Assembly: GCA_013042995.1 (NCBI GenBank) | Contig: JABDPB010000120.1 | Location: 1 to 50,521, forward strand | Source: Ignavibacteriaceae bacterium | Lineage (GTDB): Bacteria; Bacteroidota; Ignavibacteria; Ignavibacteriales; Ignavibacteriaceae | Length of the DNA stretch: 50,521 bases | Direction: 5' to 3' | Notes under the pieces: model-generated | The model's input: the letters and a program-made list of their open reading frames with translations, nothing else | The model's database searches: none | What the model was told of the DNA's origin: nothing | Part shown: positions 25,088-32,777 of the stretch, in pieces | Position numbering within the stretch: position 1 is the first letter of the stretch | Layout: the number at the start of each line of letters is the position of its first letter | Made by a program: the position numbers and the translations under genes

Positions 25088-26512
25088 TTGAGAGAGTACA
25101 CTAAAACCAAAATACTGGCAACACTCGGCCCGCAGACTGCCTCAACCGAAAAAATAAAAGAACTTGTTACTGCTGGGGTGAACGCAGTGAGACTAAATAT
25201 GTCCCACGGTGATCATGATTTCTATACCTCCGTTTTCGAAAATATTCATTCAGTAAGAAGAGAATTAAACCTTCCGCTGGCTGTTCTTGCAGATTTGCAA
25301 GGACCTAAGATTAGAATCGGCGAATTGAAAAAACCTGAGATTCGAATTGATGCGGGAAATAAGATTGAAATAACTGTTGATGATATTTTGGGTGATGACA
25401 AGTTTATTTCAACTTCATACAAAACTCTTGCCGAAGAAGCTGAAATTGGAGAATTGATATTAATAAACGACGGGCTAATAAGACTGCGAATAATAGAAAA
25501 GAAAAAGGATTCGGTTACATGTGAAATTGAAAATGGAGGAATCATTTCCTCACGAAAAGGAATGAATTTACCAGGGATGAAACTCTCAACTCCATCTTTA
25601 ACGGAAAAAGATTATGCGGATTTAGAATTTTTAATTGACAAAAAAATAGATTTTATAGCACTCTCTTTTATAAGAAAATCTGATGACATTATTCAATTAA
25701 AGAAATGGCTTAAAGAAAATGCGATCAATGTTCCTGTAATTGCTAAGATTGAAAAGAAAGAAGCCTACACAAATTTTGATTCAATTTTAAAAGAATCAGA
25801 CGGAATAATGATTGCACGCGGCGATTTGGGTGTGGAACTTTCGCTGGCTGAAGTACCTGTTATTCAGAAAGAAATTATTAAACAATGCAACGAGACAGGA
25901 ACACTGGTAATTACAGCAACACAAATGCTAGAGTCAATGATCGACTGCAAAATCCCAACTCGTGCTGAAGCTGCAGATGTTGCTAATGCTGTTTGGGATG
26001 GCACAGATGTAGTAATGCTTAGTGGAGAAACATCAATTGGCAAATTTCCGGTTGAAACAGTAAAGATGATGCACGAAATAGTACTTAACGCAGAAAGACA
26101 TTTTTTTGTGAATGATAATATAAAATTTCATGTACCTGAAACGTTGGAAGAAAATCTATTTGATTCGGTACTAAAAGGTATAACACAAGTCGCAGAGCAG
26201 ATTAAAGCAAGTGCAATCGTTGTATTCACATTCAAGGGAAGAGCCGCACGCGGATTGGCAAAATATAGACCTGCTGCAAAAATTGTTGCTCTTTCAGACA
26301 GCTTTGATACTATGAATAAACTATGCCTTCGCTGGGGTGTAGCTTCCCTTTTCACAAATAAAATTGATAAACAGAACGCTGCAATAAATGAAGCAAAAGA
26401 ACTGATACTGAACAACAGACTTGTTAATAAAGGAGATTTGGTTATATTTCTGTCGAGAGCTCCTTTTAGCGAAAAAGGGAGAAAAGACTGGCTCCACATT
26501 GATTTGATTTGA
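25088..26512 (+). CDS. pyk: Pyruvate kinase
   Basis: 474 residues, TTG start. TKILATLGPQTAS, AVRLNMSHGDHDFY, LADLQGPKIRIGEL, IIARGDLGVELSLAEVPVIQK and TATQMLESMI are canonical pyruvate kinase motifs, covering potassium, phosphoenolpyruvate and magnesium sites. It converts phosphoenolpyruvate and ADP to pyruvate and ATP in glycolysis. The C-terminal regulatory domain is present (FKGRAARGLAKYRP), with no extra PEP-utiliser domain. The TTG start fits the family, whose proteins usually begin a few residues before KTKI. It lies nine bases after the Lon-like gene and overlaps the next gene by four bases (TTGA). Confidence 0.96.
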   Translation: MREYTKTKILATLGPQTASTEKIKELVTAGVNAVRLNMSHGDHDFYTSVFENIHSVRRELNLPLAVLADLQGPKIRIGELKKPEIRIDAGNKIEITVDDILGDDKFISTSYKTLAEEAEIGELILINDGLIRLRIIEKKKDSVTCEIENGGIISSRKGMNLPGMKLSTPSLTEKDYADLEFLIDKKIDFIALSFIRKSDDIIQLKKWLKENAINVPVIAKIEKKEAYTNFDSILKESDGIMIARGDLGVELSLAEVPVIQKEIIKQCNETGTLVITATQMLESMIDCKIPTRAEAADVANAVWDGTDVVMLSGETSIGKFPVETVKMMHEIVLNAERHFFVNDNIKFHVPETLEENLFDSVLKGITQVAEQIKASAIVVFTFKGRAARGLAKYRPAAKIVALSDSFDTMNKLCLRWGVASLFTNKIDKQNAAINEAKELILNNRLVNKGDLVIFLSRAPFSEKGRKDWLHIDLI

Positions 26513-27546
26513 ACGAAACAATTAGTAGGATGAAAAAAGTTTTAGCAAAATGGTGGGAACCAACCGATAACGATAGAATTCTCTGCACACTCTGCCCACG
26601 TTATTGCAAAATTGGAGAAGGACAACCTGGATTTTGTTTTATCAGACAAAATCATGACGGAAAACTTTATACAATCGGTTATGGAAAACCAACCGGTTTT
26701 GCTATAGATCCAATTGAAAAAAAACCGCTTAATCATTTTCTTCCCGGTACTGAAATATTAAGCTTCGGAACGGCGGGTTGTAACCTTGGCTGTAAGTTTT
26801 GTCAAAATTGGTCAATGAGCAAAGCAAAACTGGACGATTCAAATTCACTAAACGCTTCGCCCGAAGATGTTGTAAAACTTGCGAAACAGCACGGTACACC
26901 CTCCATCGCATTTACATATAACGATCCGACAATTTTTGGAGAATATGTAATTGATATTTCAAAGGTTGCTCGTGAAGAAAAAATAAAATCAGTAATGGTA
27001 ACTGCCGGTTATATTGATAAAAAAGCACGAAAAGATGTGTACAAATACATTGATGCAGCCAATGTTGATTTGAAAGCCTTTACTGAAAGATTTTATCACA
27101 AGCTTACTTTTTCTCATTTAGATGATGTTCTCGATACACTTACCTGGTTAAAAAATGAAACCGATGTGTGGATTGAAATAACAACTCTCTTAATCCCAGA
27201 TGAAAATGATTCCTCTGAAGAAATACAAAAAGAGTGCGATTGGATATTAAATAATTTAGGCGATAGTGTACCACTTCACTTTACAGCATTCCATCCCGAT
27301 TTTAAAATGAGAGATAAAGACAGAACTCCAGAACGAACACTTACTAAAGCAAGAAAAATTGCGTTAAGTTCTGGTATAAAATACTGCTACGTTGGGAACA
27401 TACACCATACCGAGGGACAAACTACATACTGTGCAAACTGCAATGAAAAACTCATTAAAAGAAATTGGCACTCTGTTACGTCCAATATTTTAATTGATGG
27501 CAAATGTAAAAAGTGCGGAAAAGTGATTGATGGGGTGTTTAATTAA
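26509..27546 (+). CDS. amrS: AmmeMemoRadiSam system radical SAM enzyme
   Basis: 345 residues. The radical SAM cluster motif is CNLGCKFC (Cys91, Cys95, Cys98) within FGTAGCNLGCKFCQNW. Upstream is CTLCPRYCKIGEGQPGFC and downstream YVGNIHHTEGQTTYC, both characteristic of the AmrS/PflA-like family. The C terminus adds two CxxC pairs (CANC, CKKC) that form a zinc-ribbon-like end. The name comes from frequent co-occurrence with AMMECR1 and Memo proteins; the substrate is not established to my knowledge. Neither partner is in this window. The TTG start overlaps the pyk stop (TTGA); an ATG at 26530 is an alternative that would leave the domain intact. Confidence 0.88.
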   Translation: MNETISRMKKVLAKWWEPTDNDRILCTLCPRYCKIGEGQPGFCFIRQNHDGKLYTIGYGKPTGFAIDPIEKKPLNHFLPGTEILSFGTAGCNLGCKFCQNWSMSKAKLDDSNSLNASPEDVVKLAKQHGTPSIAFTYNDPTIFGEYVIDISKVAREEKIKSVMVTAGYIDKKARKDVYKYIDAANVDLKAFTERFYHKLTFSHLDDVLDTLTWLKNETDVWIEITTLLIPDENDSSEEIQKECDWILNNLGDSVPLHFTAFHPDFKMRDKDRTPERTLTKARKIALSSGIKYCYVGNIHHTEGQTTYCANCNEKLIKRNWHSVTSNILIDGKCKKCGKVIDGVFN

Positions 27547-27640
27547 ATCTCTAACCTAAAATTTCCATTTATAAAAACTCTCCTTAATAATTTTTATTTT
27601 TGTTTTATCTTTCTTTCTCTTTTATCAGGAGTCACATAAA

Positions 27641-28414
27641 ATGAATTCACTTAATGGGAAAACAATTTTTATTACCGGTGCCTCTTCCGGGATTGGAAAA
27701 GCCTGCGCAGAAATATTCGCAAAAGAAAAATCAAACTTAGTTTTAACAGGTAGAAGAGTTGAAAGAATCAAAAACATATCAAAAAAATTAGAAGAAGAAT
27801 ATAGCATAAAAACAAAATGCATTAAGATTGATGTGAGAGACTTCAATCAAATTAAAAAAGCAGTTAATTCTTTGGACAGTAAATGGAACAAAATTGATAT
27901 TCTAATTAATAATGCTGGTCTGGCAAGAGGTTTTAATAAAATTTATGATGGGAAAAAATTAGATTGGGATGAGATGATCGATACAAACATTAAAGGCTTG
28001 GCTTATGTTTCCCGCTTAGTCTTGCCATTAATGATAAAAAGAAAAAAAGGACACGTAATAAATATCGGATCAACTGCAGGCCACGAAGTCTATCCAAATG
28101 GTAATGTATATTCTGCAACTAAGTATGCTGTAAAAGCACTCAGCCAATCAATTAGAATTGATGTATTAGATAAAGGAATAAATGTTAGTAGCGTGGATCC
28201 CGGAATGGTAGAAACTGAGTTTAGCTTAGTACGTTTTAGGGGTGATAAAAAGAAAGCAAGCAATGTTTATAAAGGACTGAAACCGCTTTCACCTGAAAAT
28301 GTTGCAGAAGCTGTTTTGTTCTGTGCTTCCAGACCAGAAAATGTAAACATTAATGAAATAATTTTAACACCGCTCGCGCAAGCATCATCCACGCAGGTGC
28401 ATAGAAAAAGATAG
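27641..28414 (+). CDS. SDR-family NAD(P)-dependent oxidoreductase (YdfG-like)
   Basis: 257 residues, classical short-chain dehydrogenase. The cofactor motif is TGASSGIG (12-19), NNAG is at 90-93, and the active site is Ser144, Tyr157 and Lys161 in GSTAGHEVYPNGNVYSATKYAVKAL. Basic residues after the glycine motif (TGRRVERIK) favour NADP(H). The GHEVYPNGNVY stretch resembles YdfG, an NADP-dependent 3-hydroxy acid/serine dehydrogenase; the actual substrate is open. The ATG follows an AGGAG site with good spacing. It converges with the TsaC-type gene, leaving only four bases between stops, so any terminator must lie within coding sequence. Confidence 0.9.
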   Translation: MNSLNGKTIFITGASSGIGKACAEIFAKEKSNLVLTGRRVERIKNISKKLEEEYSIKTKCIKIDVRDFNQIKKAVNSLDSKWNKIDILINNAGLARGFNKIYDGKKLDWDEMIDTNIKGLAYVSRLVLPLMIKRKKGHVINIGSTAGHEVYPNGNVYSATKYAVKALSQSIRIDVLDKGINVSSVDPGMVETEFSLVRFRGDKKKASNVYKGLKPLSPENVAEAVLFCASRPENVNINEIILTPLAQASSTQVHRKR

Positions 28415-28418
28415 ACAA

Positions 28419-29030
28419 CTAAACAAACAGGCTAACATCACCAGCACCTTCGCGCACTACAACCGGTGCTTCTCCACTTAAGTCAATTACACTGGATGGT
28501 GAAGCAATTAAATTTCCTGATGCCAGCATTAAATCAATCTGCGATTGAAAAATTGTTCTTATCTCAAAGGGATCAACTAAAAGATCTCCTTTGCGGCTTG
28601 TTGTGCTTGTACTCACTATTGGATGTCCTAATTCTTCAACAATTTTAAGCGTAACTGCATGATCTGGAATTCGAATGCCAACAGTTTTTCTTTTACTCCA
28701 TAATTTTTTGGGAACTTGCTTTGCAGCTGGAAGGATAAATGTGTAAGGACCAGGTAATAAATGTTTCATCATACGGTAGGCGTAGTCAGAAACTTTCGCG
28801 TATTTCGATATATCTTTTAAATCAGGGCAAATAAAACTGAGTAGTTTAATATCTGGGTTACTTTTTATCTCCTGAACTCTGTCCAAAGCTTTTTTATCAA
28901 AAATATTACAGCCAATTCCGTAGACAGTATCTGTGGGATAAATTATTACTCCACCTTCCTTTAAAACTTTTACTGCTTTATTTATGTACCGTAGTTCCGG
29001 AGTTATAGGATGTAATTCGTAGTATTCCAT
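28419..29030 (-). CDS. tsaC: L-threonylcarbamoyladenylate synthase (TsaC/YwlC/Sua5 family)
   Basis: About 203 residues. VLKEGGVIIYPTDTVYGIGCN is the conserved entry of the YrdC domain, followed by KLLSFICPDLKDISKYAKV, HLLPGPYTFILPA, VGIRIPDHAV and PIVSTSTTSRKGD. The enzyme makes threonylcarbamoyl-AMP from threonine, bicarbonate and ATP for the t6A37 modification of tRNAs reading ANN codons. No SUA5 extension domain, so it is the short type. I start at the ATG at 29030, which follows GGAAGGAATCTTA with a good ribosome binding site; upstream in-frame ATGs at 29045 and 29051 would include this site inside the coding sequence. Confidence 0.93.
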   Translation of the reverse strand: MEYYELHPITPELRYINKAVKVLKEGGVIIYPTDTVYGIGCNIFDKKALDRVQEIKSNPDIKLLSFICPDLKDISKYAKVSDYAYRMMKHLLPGPYTFILPAAKQVPKKLWSKRKTVGIRIPDHAVTLKIVEELGHPIVSTSTTSRKGDLLVDPFEIRTIFQSQIDLMLASGNLIASPSSVIDLSGEAPVVVREGAGDVSLFV

Positions 29031-29241
29031 TAAGATTCCTTCCATTGGCAAAAAACACAGTTTAAAGAGTTAAAAACATACAGCTAAAATTAGCAATGAA
29101 AATCAATTTTTCAATTTAAATAATAAACTATAAATAGTGCATTTTATTTGATTTTAATATGTTAAAATCGCTTTTCATTAATAAAAATATCTTTATATTT
29201 ACGATTCAATTTTTCAGGATTCAGCTAAAAAGGAGATCGAA

Positions 29242-29481
29242 ATGTCAAGAAGATGTCAGGTTACAGGAATCGGTCCACGCTCCGGGAGCAGCATTTCGCA
29301 CGCACATAATAAAACAAAAAGAAGATTTCTACCAAATTTGCAAAAGAAGAAAATTTGGGTTCAGGAATTAAATCGGCAAGTAACAGTGAAATTATCTGCA
29401 CGTGCTTTAAAAACTATTAGTAAGAACGGTACCAGTGAATTAGCAAAATTAATACGCGAAGGAAAAATTAAGGTTCGTTAA
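29242..29481 (+). CDS. rpmB: 50S ribosomal protein L28
   Basis: 79 residues. SRRCQVTGIGPRSGSSISHA, HNKTKRRFLPNLQKKKIWV and LSARALKTISKNG are the standard L28 sequence. The zinc-binding cysteine pairs found in some L28 versions are absent apart from one Cys. An AGGAG ribosome binding site sits seven bases before the ATG. It is monocistronic and ends at a strong terminator. A basic structural protein of the large subunit. Confidence 0.97.
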   Translation: MSRRCQVTGIGPRSGSSISHAHNKTKRRFLPNLQKKKIWVQELNRQVTVKLSARALKTISKNGTSELAKLIREGKIKVR

Positions 29482-29500
29482 AACTTTTATATTTAAACTA

Positions 29501-29529
29501 AAAAGGGAAGCCTATGCTTCCCTTTTTTT
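29501..29529. terminator. Strong bidirectional intrinsic terminator between rpmB and rplI
   Basis: GGGAAGC and GCTTCCC form a perfect stem around CTAT, extended by flanking A and T runs to 11 pairs. A run of T follows on the plus strand, and the A run upstream gives a T run on the minus strand. It terminates both convergent ribosomal transcripts. Confidence 0.92.
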
Positions 29530-29547
29530 ATGCAAATTCTAATATAT

Positions 29548-29991
29548 TTATTCTCTAACAACCCAAACCTTAATTTTAGAGCTTACCTTAGGATGAAGCT
29601 TAATGTTAACACTGTATATGCCTAGAGTTTTTATCTGTTCTTCTAGCTCAATCTTTCGTTTATCGATTTTATAATTTTTCTCACTTAGCGCATCTGCAAT
29701 CATTTGTGTTGTTACAGCACCAAAAATTTTGTCTTCTTCGCCAACCTGCACAGGAATTGTAATAGAAGTCTTTTCAAGTTCTGCTGCAAGGGCTTCGGCA
29801 TCTAATAATTCTTGCTCAGTTTTTTTAGCAGCGGTTTTCTTTTCTTCTTCCAAAGCACGCAAGTTACCCTTCAATGCTGCATAGGCAATTTTCCGAGGCA
29901 ATAAATAGTTCAGGGCATAGCCGTTTTTAACTTCAACAATATCTCCTATTTGCCCAAGTGGTTCAAAATTTTGTCTGAGAATTACTTTCAT
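29548..29991 (-). CDS. rplI: 50S ribosomal protein L9
   Basis: 147 residues. MKVILRQNFEPLGQIGDIVEVKNGYALNYL is the conserved N-terminal domain that binds 23S rRNA; a long helix with alternating charge follows (RALEEEKKTAAKKTEQELLD) and the C-terminal domain begins near KTSITIPVQVGEEDKIFGAVT. Last gene of the rpsF-ssb-rpsR-rplI operon, 19 bases after rpsR. Confidence 0.97.
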   Translation of the reverse strand: MKVILRQNFEPLGQIGDIVEVKNGYALNYLLPRKIAYAALKGNLRALEEEKKTAAKKTEQELLDAEALAAELEKTSITIPVQVGEEDKIFGAVTTQMIADALSEKNYKIDKRKIELEEQIKTLGIYSVNIKLHPKVSSKIKVWVVRE

Positions 29992-30010
29992 CTTAACTCC
30001 AAAAAATCAA

Positions 30011-30247
30011 TTATCTAACAGTATCGGATACGTAAGGCAATAAAGCCATGTGTCTTGCTCTTTTTACTGCAACAGCAAGCTGTCGCTGATACTTAGAACT
30101 GGTTCCCGTAATGCGTTTGGGAATTATTCTGCCCTGTTCCGAAACAAATTTTTGCAGAAGTTTTGTGTTCTTAAAATCTATATATTTGATTTTACTTTGA
30201 GTAAACCTGCAAATCTTTTTAGTTCTTGTTTCTTTTTTCCCAATCAT
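30011..30247 (-). CDS. rpsR: 30S ribosomal protein S18
   Basis: 78 residues. [44 protein letters not shown] and HMALLPY are the standard S18 sequence. S18 binds 16S rRNA together with S6, encoded two genes upstream. Its ATG overlaps the ssb stop codon (ATGA), indicating translational coupling. Confidence 0.97.
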   Translation of the reverse strand: MIGKKETRTKKICRFTQSKIKYIDFKNTKLLQKFVSEQGRIIPKRITGTSSKYQRQLAVAVKRARHMALLPYVSDTVR

Positions 30248-30741
30248 TCTTTATCCTTTATCAAATCTGATTCTTCGTTTGATAAAAATTTATCAAAAGA
30301 GTCCTCGGTATAGTCAGTGTTCTTCTCTTTTTCAGCCGAATTGTTATTTTCTTCATTTTCAACTTCTTTTCCTGTTTCGGTATCAGCCAATTTAGCTCTT
30401 TTATTAAGGAATTGAATTCTTCGTGCTTTAATCTCAACAATACTTCTATTGTGTCCTTCATCTGTCTTCCAGGTTCTGCTCTGTAATTCGCCGTCAACTA
30501 AAACAGCAGACCCTTTTTTTAGCCTGTCCTTGCAGCTATCAGCCAGTTTATTCCAAGCAACAATACCAACATAGCATACATCTTCCTGCCACTGGTTAGT
30601 ACTGTCTTTAAATCTTCTGTTCGAAGCAAGCGAAAAGTTAACAACGGGTGTTTTATTAGTAGTTTCCCTGAAAATTGGATCCTTGGTTAAGTTGCCGGCA
30701 ACAATAACATAGTTAATTTCAGGCATTTTCAAGTCAGCCAT
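30244..30741 (-). CDS. ssb: Single-stranded DNA-binding protein
   Basis: 165 residues. The OB-fold is seen in [47 protein letters not shown] and [16 protein letters not shown]. The tail is long and acidic with Glu/Asn-rich stretches. SSB proteins usually end with an acidic tip finishing in PF that recruits repair and replication proteins; this one ends SDLIKDKE and lacks it. It protects single-stranded DNA during replication and repair. It lies between rpsF and rpsR, a common arrangement, three bases after rpsF. A second Met at residue 6 is an alternative start. Confidence 0.95.
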   Translation of the reverse strand: MADLKMPEINYVIVAGNLTKDPIFRETTNKTPVVNFSLASNRRFKDSTNQWQEDVCYVGIVAWNKLADSCKDRLKKGSAVLVDGELQSRTWKTDEGHNRSIVEIKARRIQFLNKRAKLADTETGKEVENEENNNSAEKEKNTDYTEDSFDKFLSNEESDLIKDKE

Positions 30742-30744
30742 TTT

Positions 30745-31191
30745 TTAATCCTCCATACTATCAGTTTTTATTGGTTGTTCTACTGCGCTATTTTCTTCCT
30801 CTGATTTATTATTATCTGAGGAAGGAACAATCGGTTCATCAATTTCCTCGACTATTTCCGTTTGTTTAGATTTATCAATTTCAATTTGCTCTAAAGCTTC
30901 AGCAGTTAGTTTGATTGTTAAATACCTGAGAATATTTTCATCAAGCAGATAAAATCTTTCTAATACTGGTACTAAATCTGGAAGGGCATCGAAGCGGAAG
31001 AAAACATAGTAGCCAATCTTGCTTTTCTTAACTATGTATGCAAGTCTCTTTCTTCCCCAATCTTCAACATCTCTTAAGTCTCCCCCATTATTCAATATTG
31101 TTTCTTTGATCTTTGAAATAATGGTTTGAATCGCTTCGTCTTCAAGTGCGGCGTTAATAAGAACTGCACTTTCATAAGCACGTTTTATCAT
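30745..31191 (-). CDS. rpsF: 30S ribosomal protein S6 with acidic C-terminal extension
   Basis: 148 residues. RAYESAVLINAALEDEAIQTI, NNGGDLRDVEDWGRKRLAY, KKSKIGYYVFFRF and FYLLDENILRYLTIKL are the S6 core, complete by about residue 105. The rest is a low-complexity acidic tail (VEEIDEPIVPSSDNNKSEEE) that is not part of the fold. Modest acidic S6 tails exist in other bacteria, where glutamates are added by RimK. The start is preceded by GGGAGGT. First gene of the operon with ssb, rpsR and rplI. Confidence 0.95.
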   Translation of the reverse strand: MIKRAYESAVLINAALEDEAIQTIISKIKETILNNGGDLRDVEDWGRKRLAYIVKKSKIGYYVFFRFDALPDLVPVLERFYLLDENILRYLTIKLTAEALEQIEIDKSKQTEIVEEIDEPIVPSSDNNKSEEENSAVEQPIKTDSMED

Positions 31192-31205
31192 AGTATAAAT
31201 TACCT

Positions 31206-31251
31206 CCCTATGGACTTTAGGCCCCTCATTTTATATTACCGAGGAGCAGGG
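31206..31251 (-). promoter_or_regulatory. Leader hairpin of the rpsF operon that would cover its ribosome binding site
   Basis: In the minus-strand RNA, GCUCCUC (31247-31241) can pair with GAGGGGC (31227-31221) around a 13-base loop. An outer stem joins CCCU (31251-31248) to AGGG (31209-31206), the latter being part of the Shine-Dalgarno sequence of rpsF. Several bacterial rpsF leaders bind the S6:S18 complex for feedback control. Whether this is that motif was not confirmed; the diagnostic CCG element is not obvious. Confidence 0.4.
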
Positions 31252-31284
31252 TTATTTACATTCGTTAAAAAACAGACAGTAAAG

Positions 31285-31377
31285 CTATTTAATTAATGGT
31301 GCAATTACAAGTGCAATTACTGCCATTAATTTAATTAAAATATTGAACGAAGGACCCGATGTATCCTTAAAGGGATT
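31285..31377 (-). pseudogene. 3' remnant of a membrane pyrophosphatase gene (hppA)
   Basis: A frame ending at TAG (31285-31287) encodes [10 protein letters not shown], then FNILIKLM and [12 protein letters not shown]. This matches the extreme C terminus of membrane-bound ion-pumping pyrophosphatases, where [18 protein letters not shown] precedes the last helix. Only about 30 codons are recognisable. Upstream the frame continues about 15 unrelated codons to a stop, with no start. The remaining 5' part, about 650 codons, is absent; pth lies there instead. I read it as a deletion relic. Confidence 0.65.
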
Positions 31378-31464
31378 TATAGAGAGTGAAAAGTAATGCA
31401 AGCACTCGGAAAACCGGGATTATGTAAAAAATTGTTTGCATAAGGTCTTCCCGAATTTCAGTTA

Positions 31465-32061
31465 TTACAAATTATTGTTATTGTTTTGTTCGATTGTATT
31501 TAGTTTGCTATTGAGATCAAGCATTGCATTACTGCCACCGATAATAAATTCTTCCGCAAGAAGTAAAGTTTTTTCAAAAACAGGCTTTAGTTCTTTTAAA
31601 TCAGTTTCATTAAAATTAGATAGCACGTATTCAGCCAGGCCGTTCTTTTCAAAATTTTGTCCTACGCCAATTCTAATTCTAGGGAAATCATTTGAACTAA
31701 GTTGGTAGATAATGGATGCTAATCCATTATGCCCTCCATCTCCTCCGGATAATCTAACCCGCAGTGTGCCAAGATTTAGATTCGTATCATCACAAATAAC
31801 TAAAAGATTTTCTGTCGGAAGTTGGTAGGTATAAAGTACTTCTCTAGCAGCAATTCCACTCTTGTTAACGAAGGTAGTCGGTTTAACCAATAAAAATTTT
31901 ATTCCGCTGGCAGAGCCCTCTGCACTATAAAAATTACCTTTAGATGGTGTGAACTTAATGCCAATTTTTGCGGCGAAAAAATCTAGAAACAAGAAACCGG
32001 TATTGTGCCTGTTTGCTGTATAACTGCTGCCGGGATTCCCAATTCCAAATATTGTATGCAA
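31465..32061 (-). CDS. pth: Peptidyl-tRNA hydrolase
   Basis: 198 residues, TTG start. GIGNPGSSYTANRHNTGFLFLD holds the catalytic His19 and conserved Asn; KPTTFVNKSG, VICDDTNLNLGTLRVRL and GGDGGHNGLASI are the other signatures, followed by RIRIGVG. The enzyme releases tRNA from peptidyl-tRNA dropped by ribosomes. The TTG start is chosen because the protein begins directly with the conserved IFGIGNPG strand and no other start is in frame. It is 12 bases after rplY, a common pairing, and ends near the hppA remnant. Confidence 0.95.
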   Translation of the reverse strand: MHTIFGIGNPGSSYTANRHNTGFLFLDFFAAKIGIKFTPSKGNFYSAEGSASGIKFLLVKPTTFVNKSGIAAREVLYTYQLPTENLLVICDDTNLNLGTLRVRLSGGDGGHNGLASIIYQLSSNDFPRIRIGVGQNFEKNGLAEYVLSNFNETDLKELKPVFEKTLLLAEEFIIGGSNAMLDLNSKLNTIEQNNNNNL

Positions 32062-32073
32062 TTTCCTGTAAAA

Positions 32074-32760
32074 TTAACTCTGCTTTTCTTTTTTCTCTTT
32101 TTCTTCAGATTCTTCAGATTCTTCCGCTTTACCCTTGCCAATTACTTCTGGTTCTGCTCCTTCTTCAGTTTCCTCCAGTTCCCCTTCTTCTTCAGCTACG
32201 GGTTCTTCTTGAATTTTTGCGTGAGTTACTGAAACAACTAGTGAGTCTTTTGAATTTAAGATTTCAAGATTTTCTAACTTTAAATCTTCAACATGAATTG
32301 CATCTCCAACAGCTAGAGATGAAATGTCAATTTCAATATGCTGAGGAATATCTTTTGGAAGGCATTCGATCTCTAGTTTGTACAAAGCATGCTGCAACAC
32401 TCCACCTTCTTTAATACCAACTGCGGACCCTACCAATTGCACAGGAACTTCCAGTTCTATTTTTTCACCTCTGGTCAATCCCAGCAGGTCAAAATGTAAA
32501 ACTGCATCTGTTACAGGATCGAATTGCACTTCTTTAATTATGCATTCTTGCTCATCATGCCCATCAATATTTAAAGAAATAAGATGGGTTTTGGAAGTAA
32601 ATACTAATGGGTGCAAGTCTTTTTCAGTTACATCTATAATTATTGGATTTGCACGTCTCGAATAGAATACTCCAGGTACTCTGCCCTGATTTCTTAATTG
32701 TTTTCTTGCTGGTTTTGCTGTGTCTTTTCTTTCAGCAGCTTTTAAGCTAACTTTTTCCAT
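32074..32760 (-). CDS. rplY: 50S ribosomal protein L25/general stress protein Ctc, with acidic tail
   Basis: 228 residues. The N-terminal L25 domain shows RKQLRNQGRVPGVFYSRRANP; the TL5/CTC beta domain covers about residues 95-185 with LEIECLPKDIPQHIEID and DISSLAVGDAIHVEDL. The last 40 residues are very rich in Glu with Ser and Lys, encoded partly by a TCTTCAGAT-type repeat. It binds 5S rRNA. Bacteroidota L25 proteins often carry such tails. It lies between prs and pth in a short operon; this gene trio is found in many bacteria. Confidence 0.95.
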   Translation of the reverse strand: MEKVSLKAAERKDTAKPARKQLRNQGRVPGVFYSRRANPIIIDVTEKDLHPLVFTSKTHLISLNIDGHDEQECIIKEVQFDPVTDAVLHFDLLGLTRGEKIELEVPVQLVGSAVGIKEGGVLQHALYKLEIECLPKDIPQHIEIDISSLAVGDAIHVEDLKLENLEILNSKDSLVVSVTHAKIQEEPVAEEEGELEETEEGAEPEVIGKGKAEESEESEEKEKKEKQS

Positions 32761-32777
32761 AAAAATTCCAGATCCTT

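Noticed and set aside
26128..26499. A 123-codon open frame on the minus strand inside pyruvate kinase
   Set aside because: Fully antisense to the well-conserved pyk gene. The product is Ser/Phe/Leu-rich, as expected of a reverse-strand frame, with no start signal.
32104..32200. TCTTCAGAT-type tandem repeat as a regulatory or mobile repeat
   Set aside because: It is in frame within the acidic tail of L25 and encodes Glu-Glu-Ser runs, so it is explained by protein composition.
31968..32414. A 148-codon plus-strand frame rich in Leu and Gln
   Set aside because: It is the complement of the Glu-rich tail of L25 and the start of pth; low-complexity coding explains its openness.
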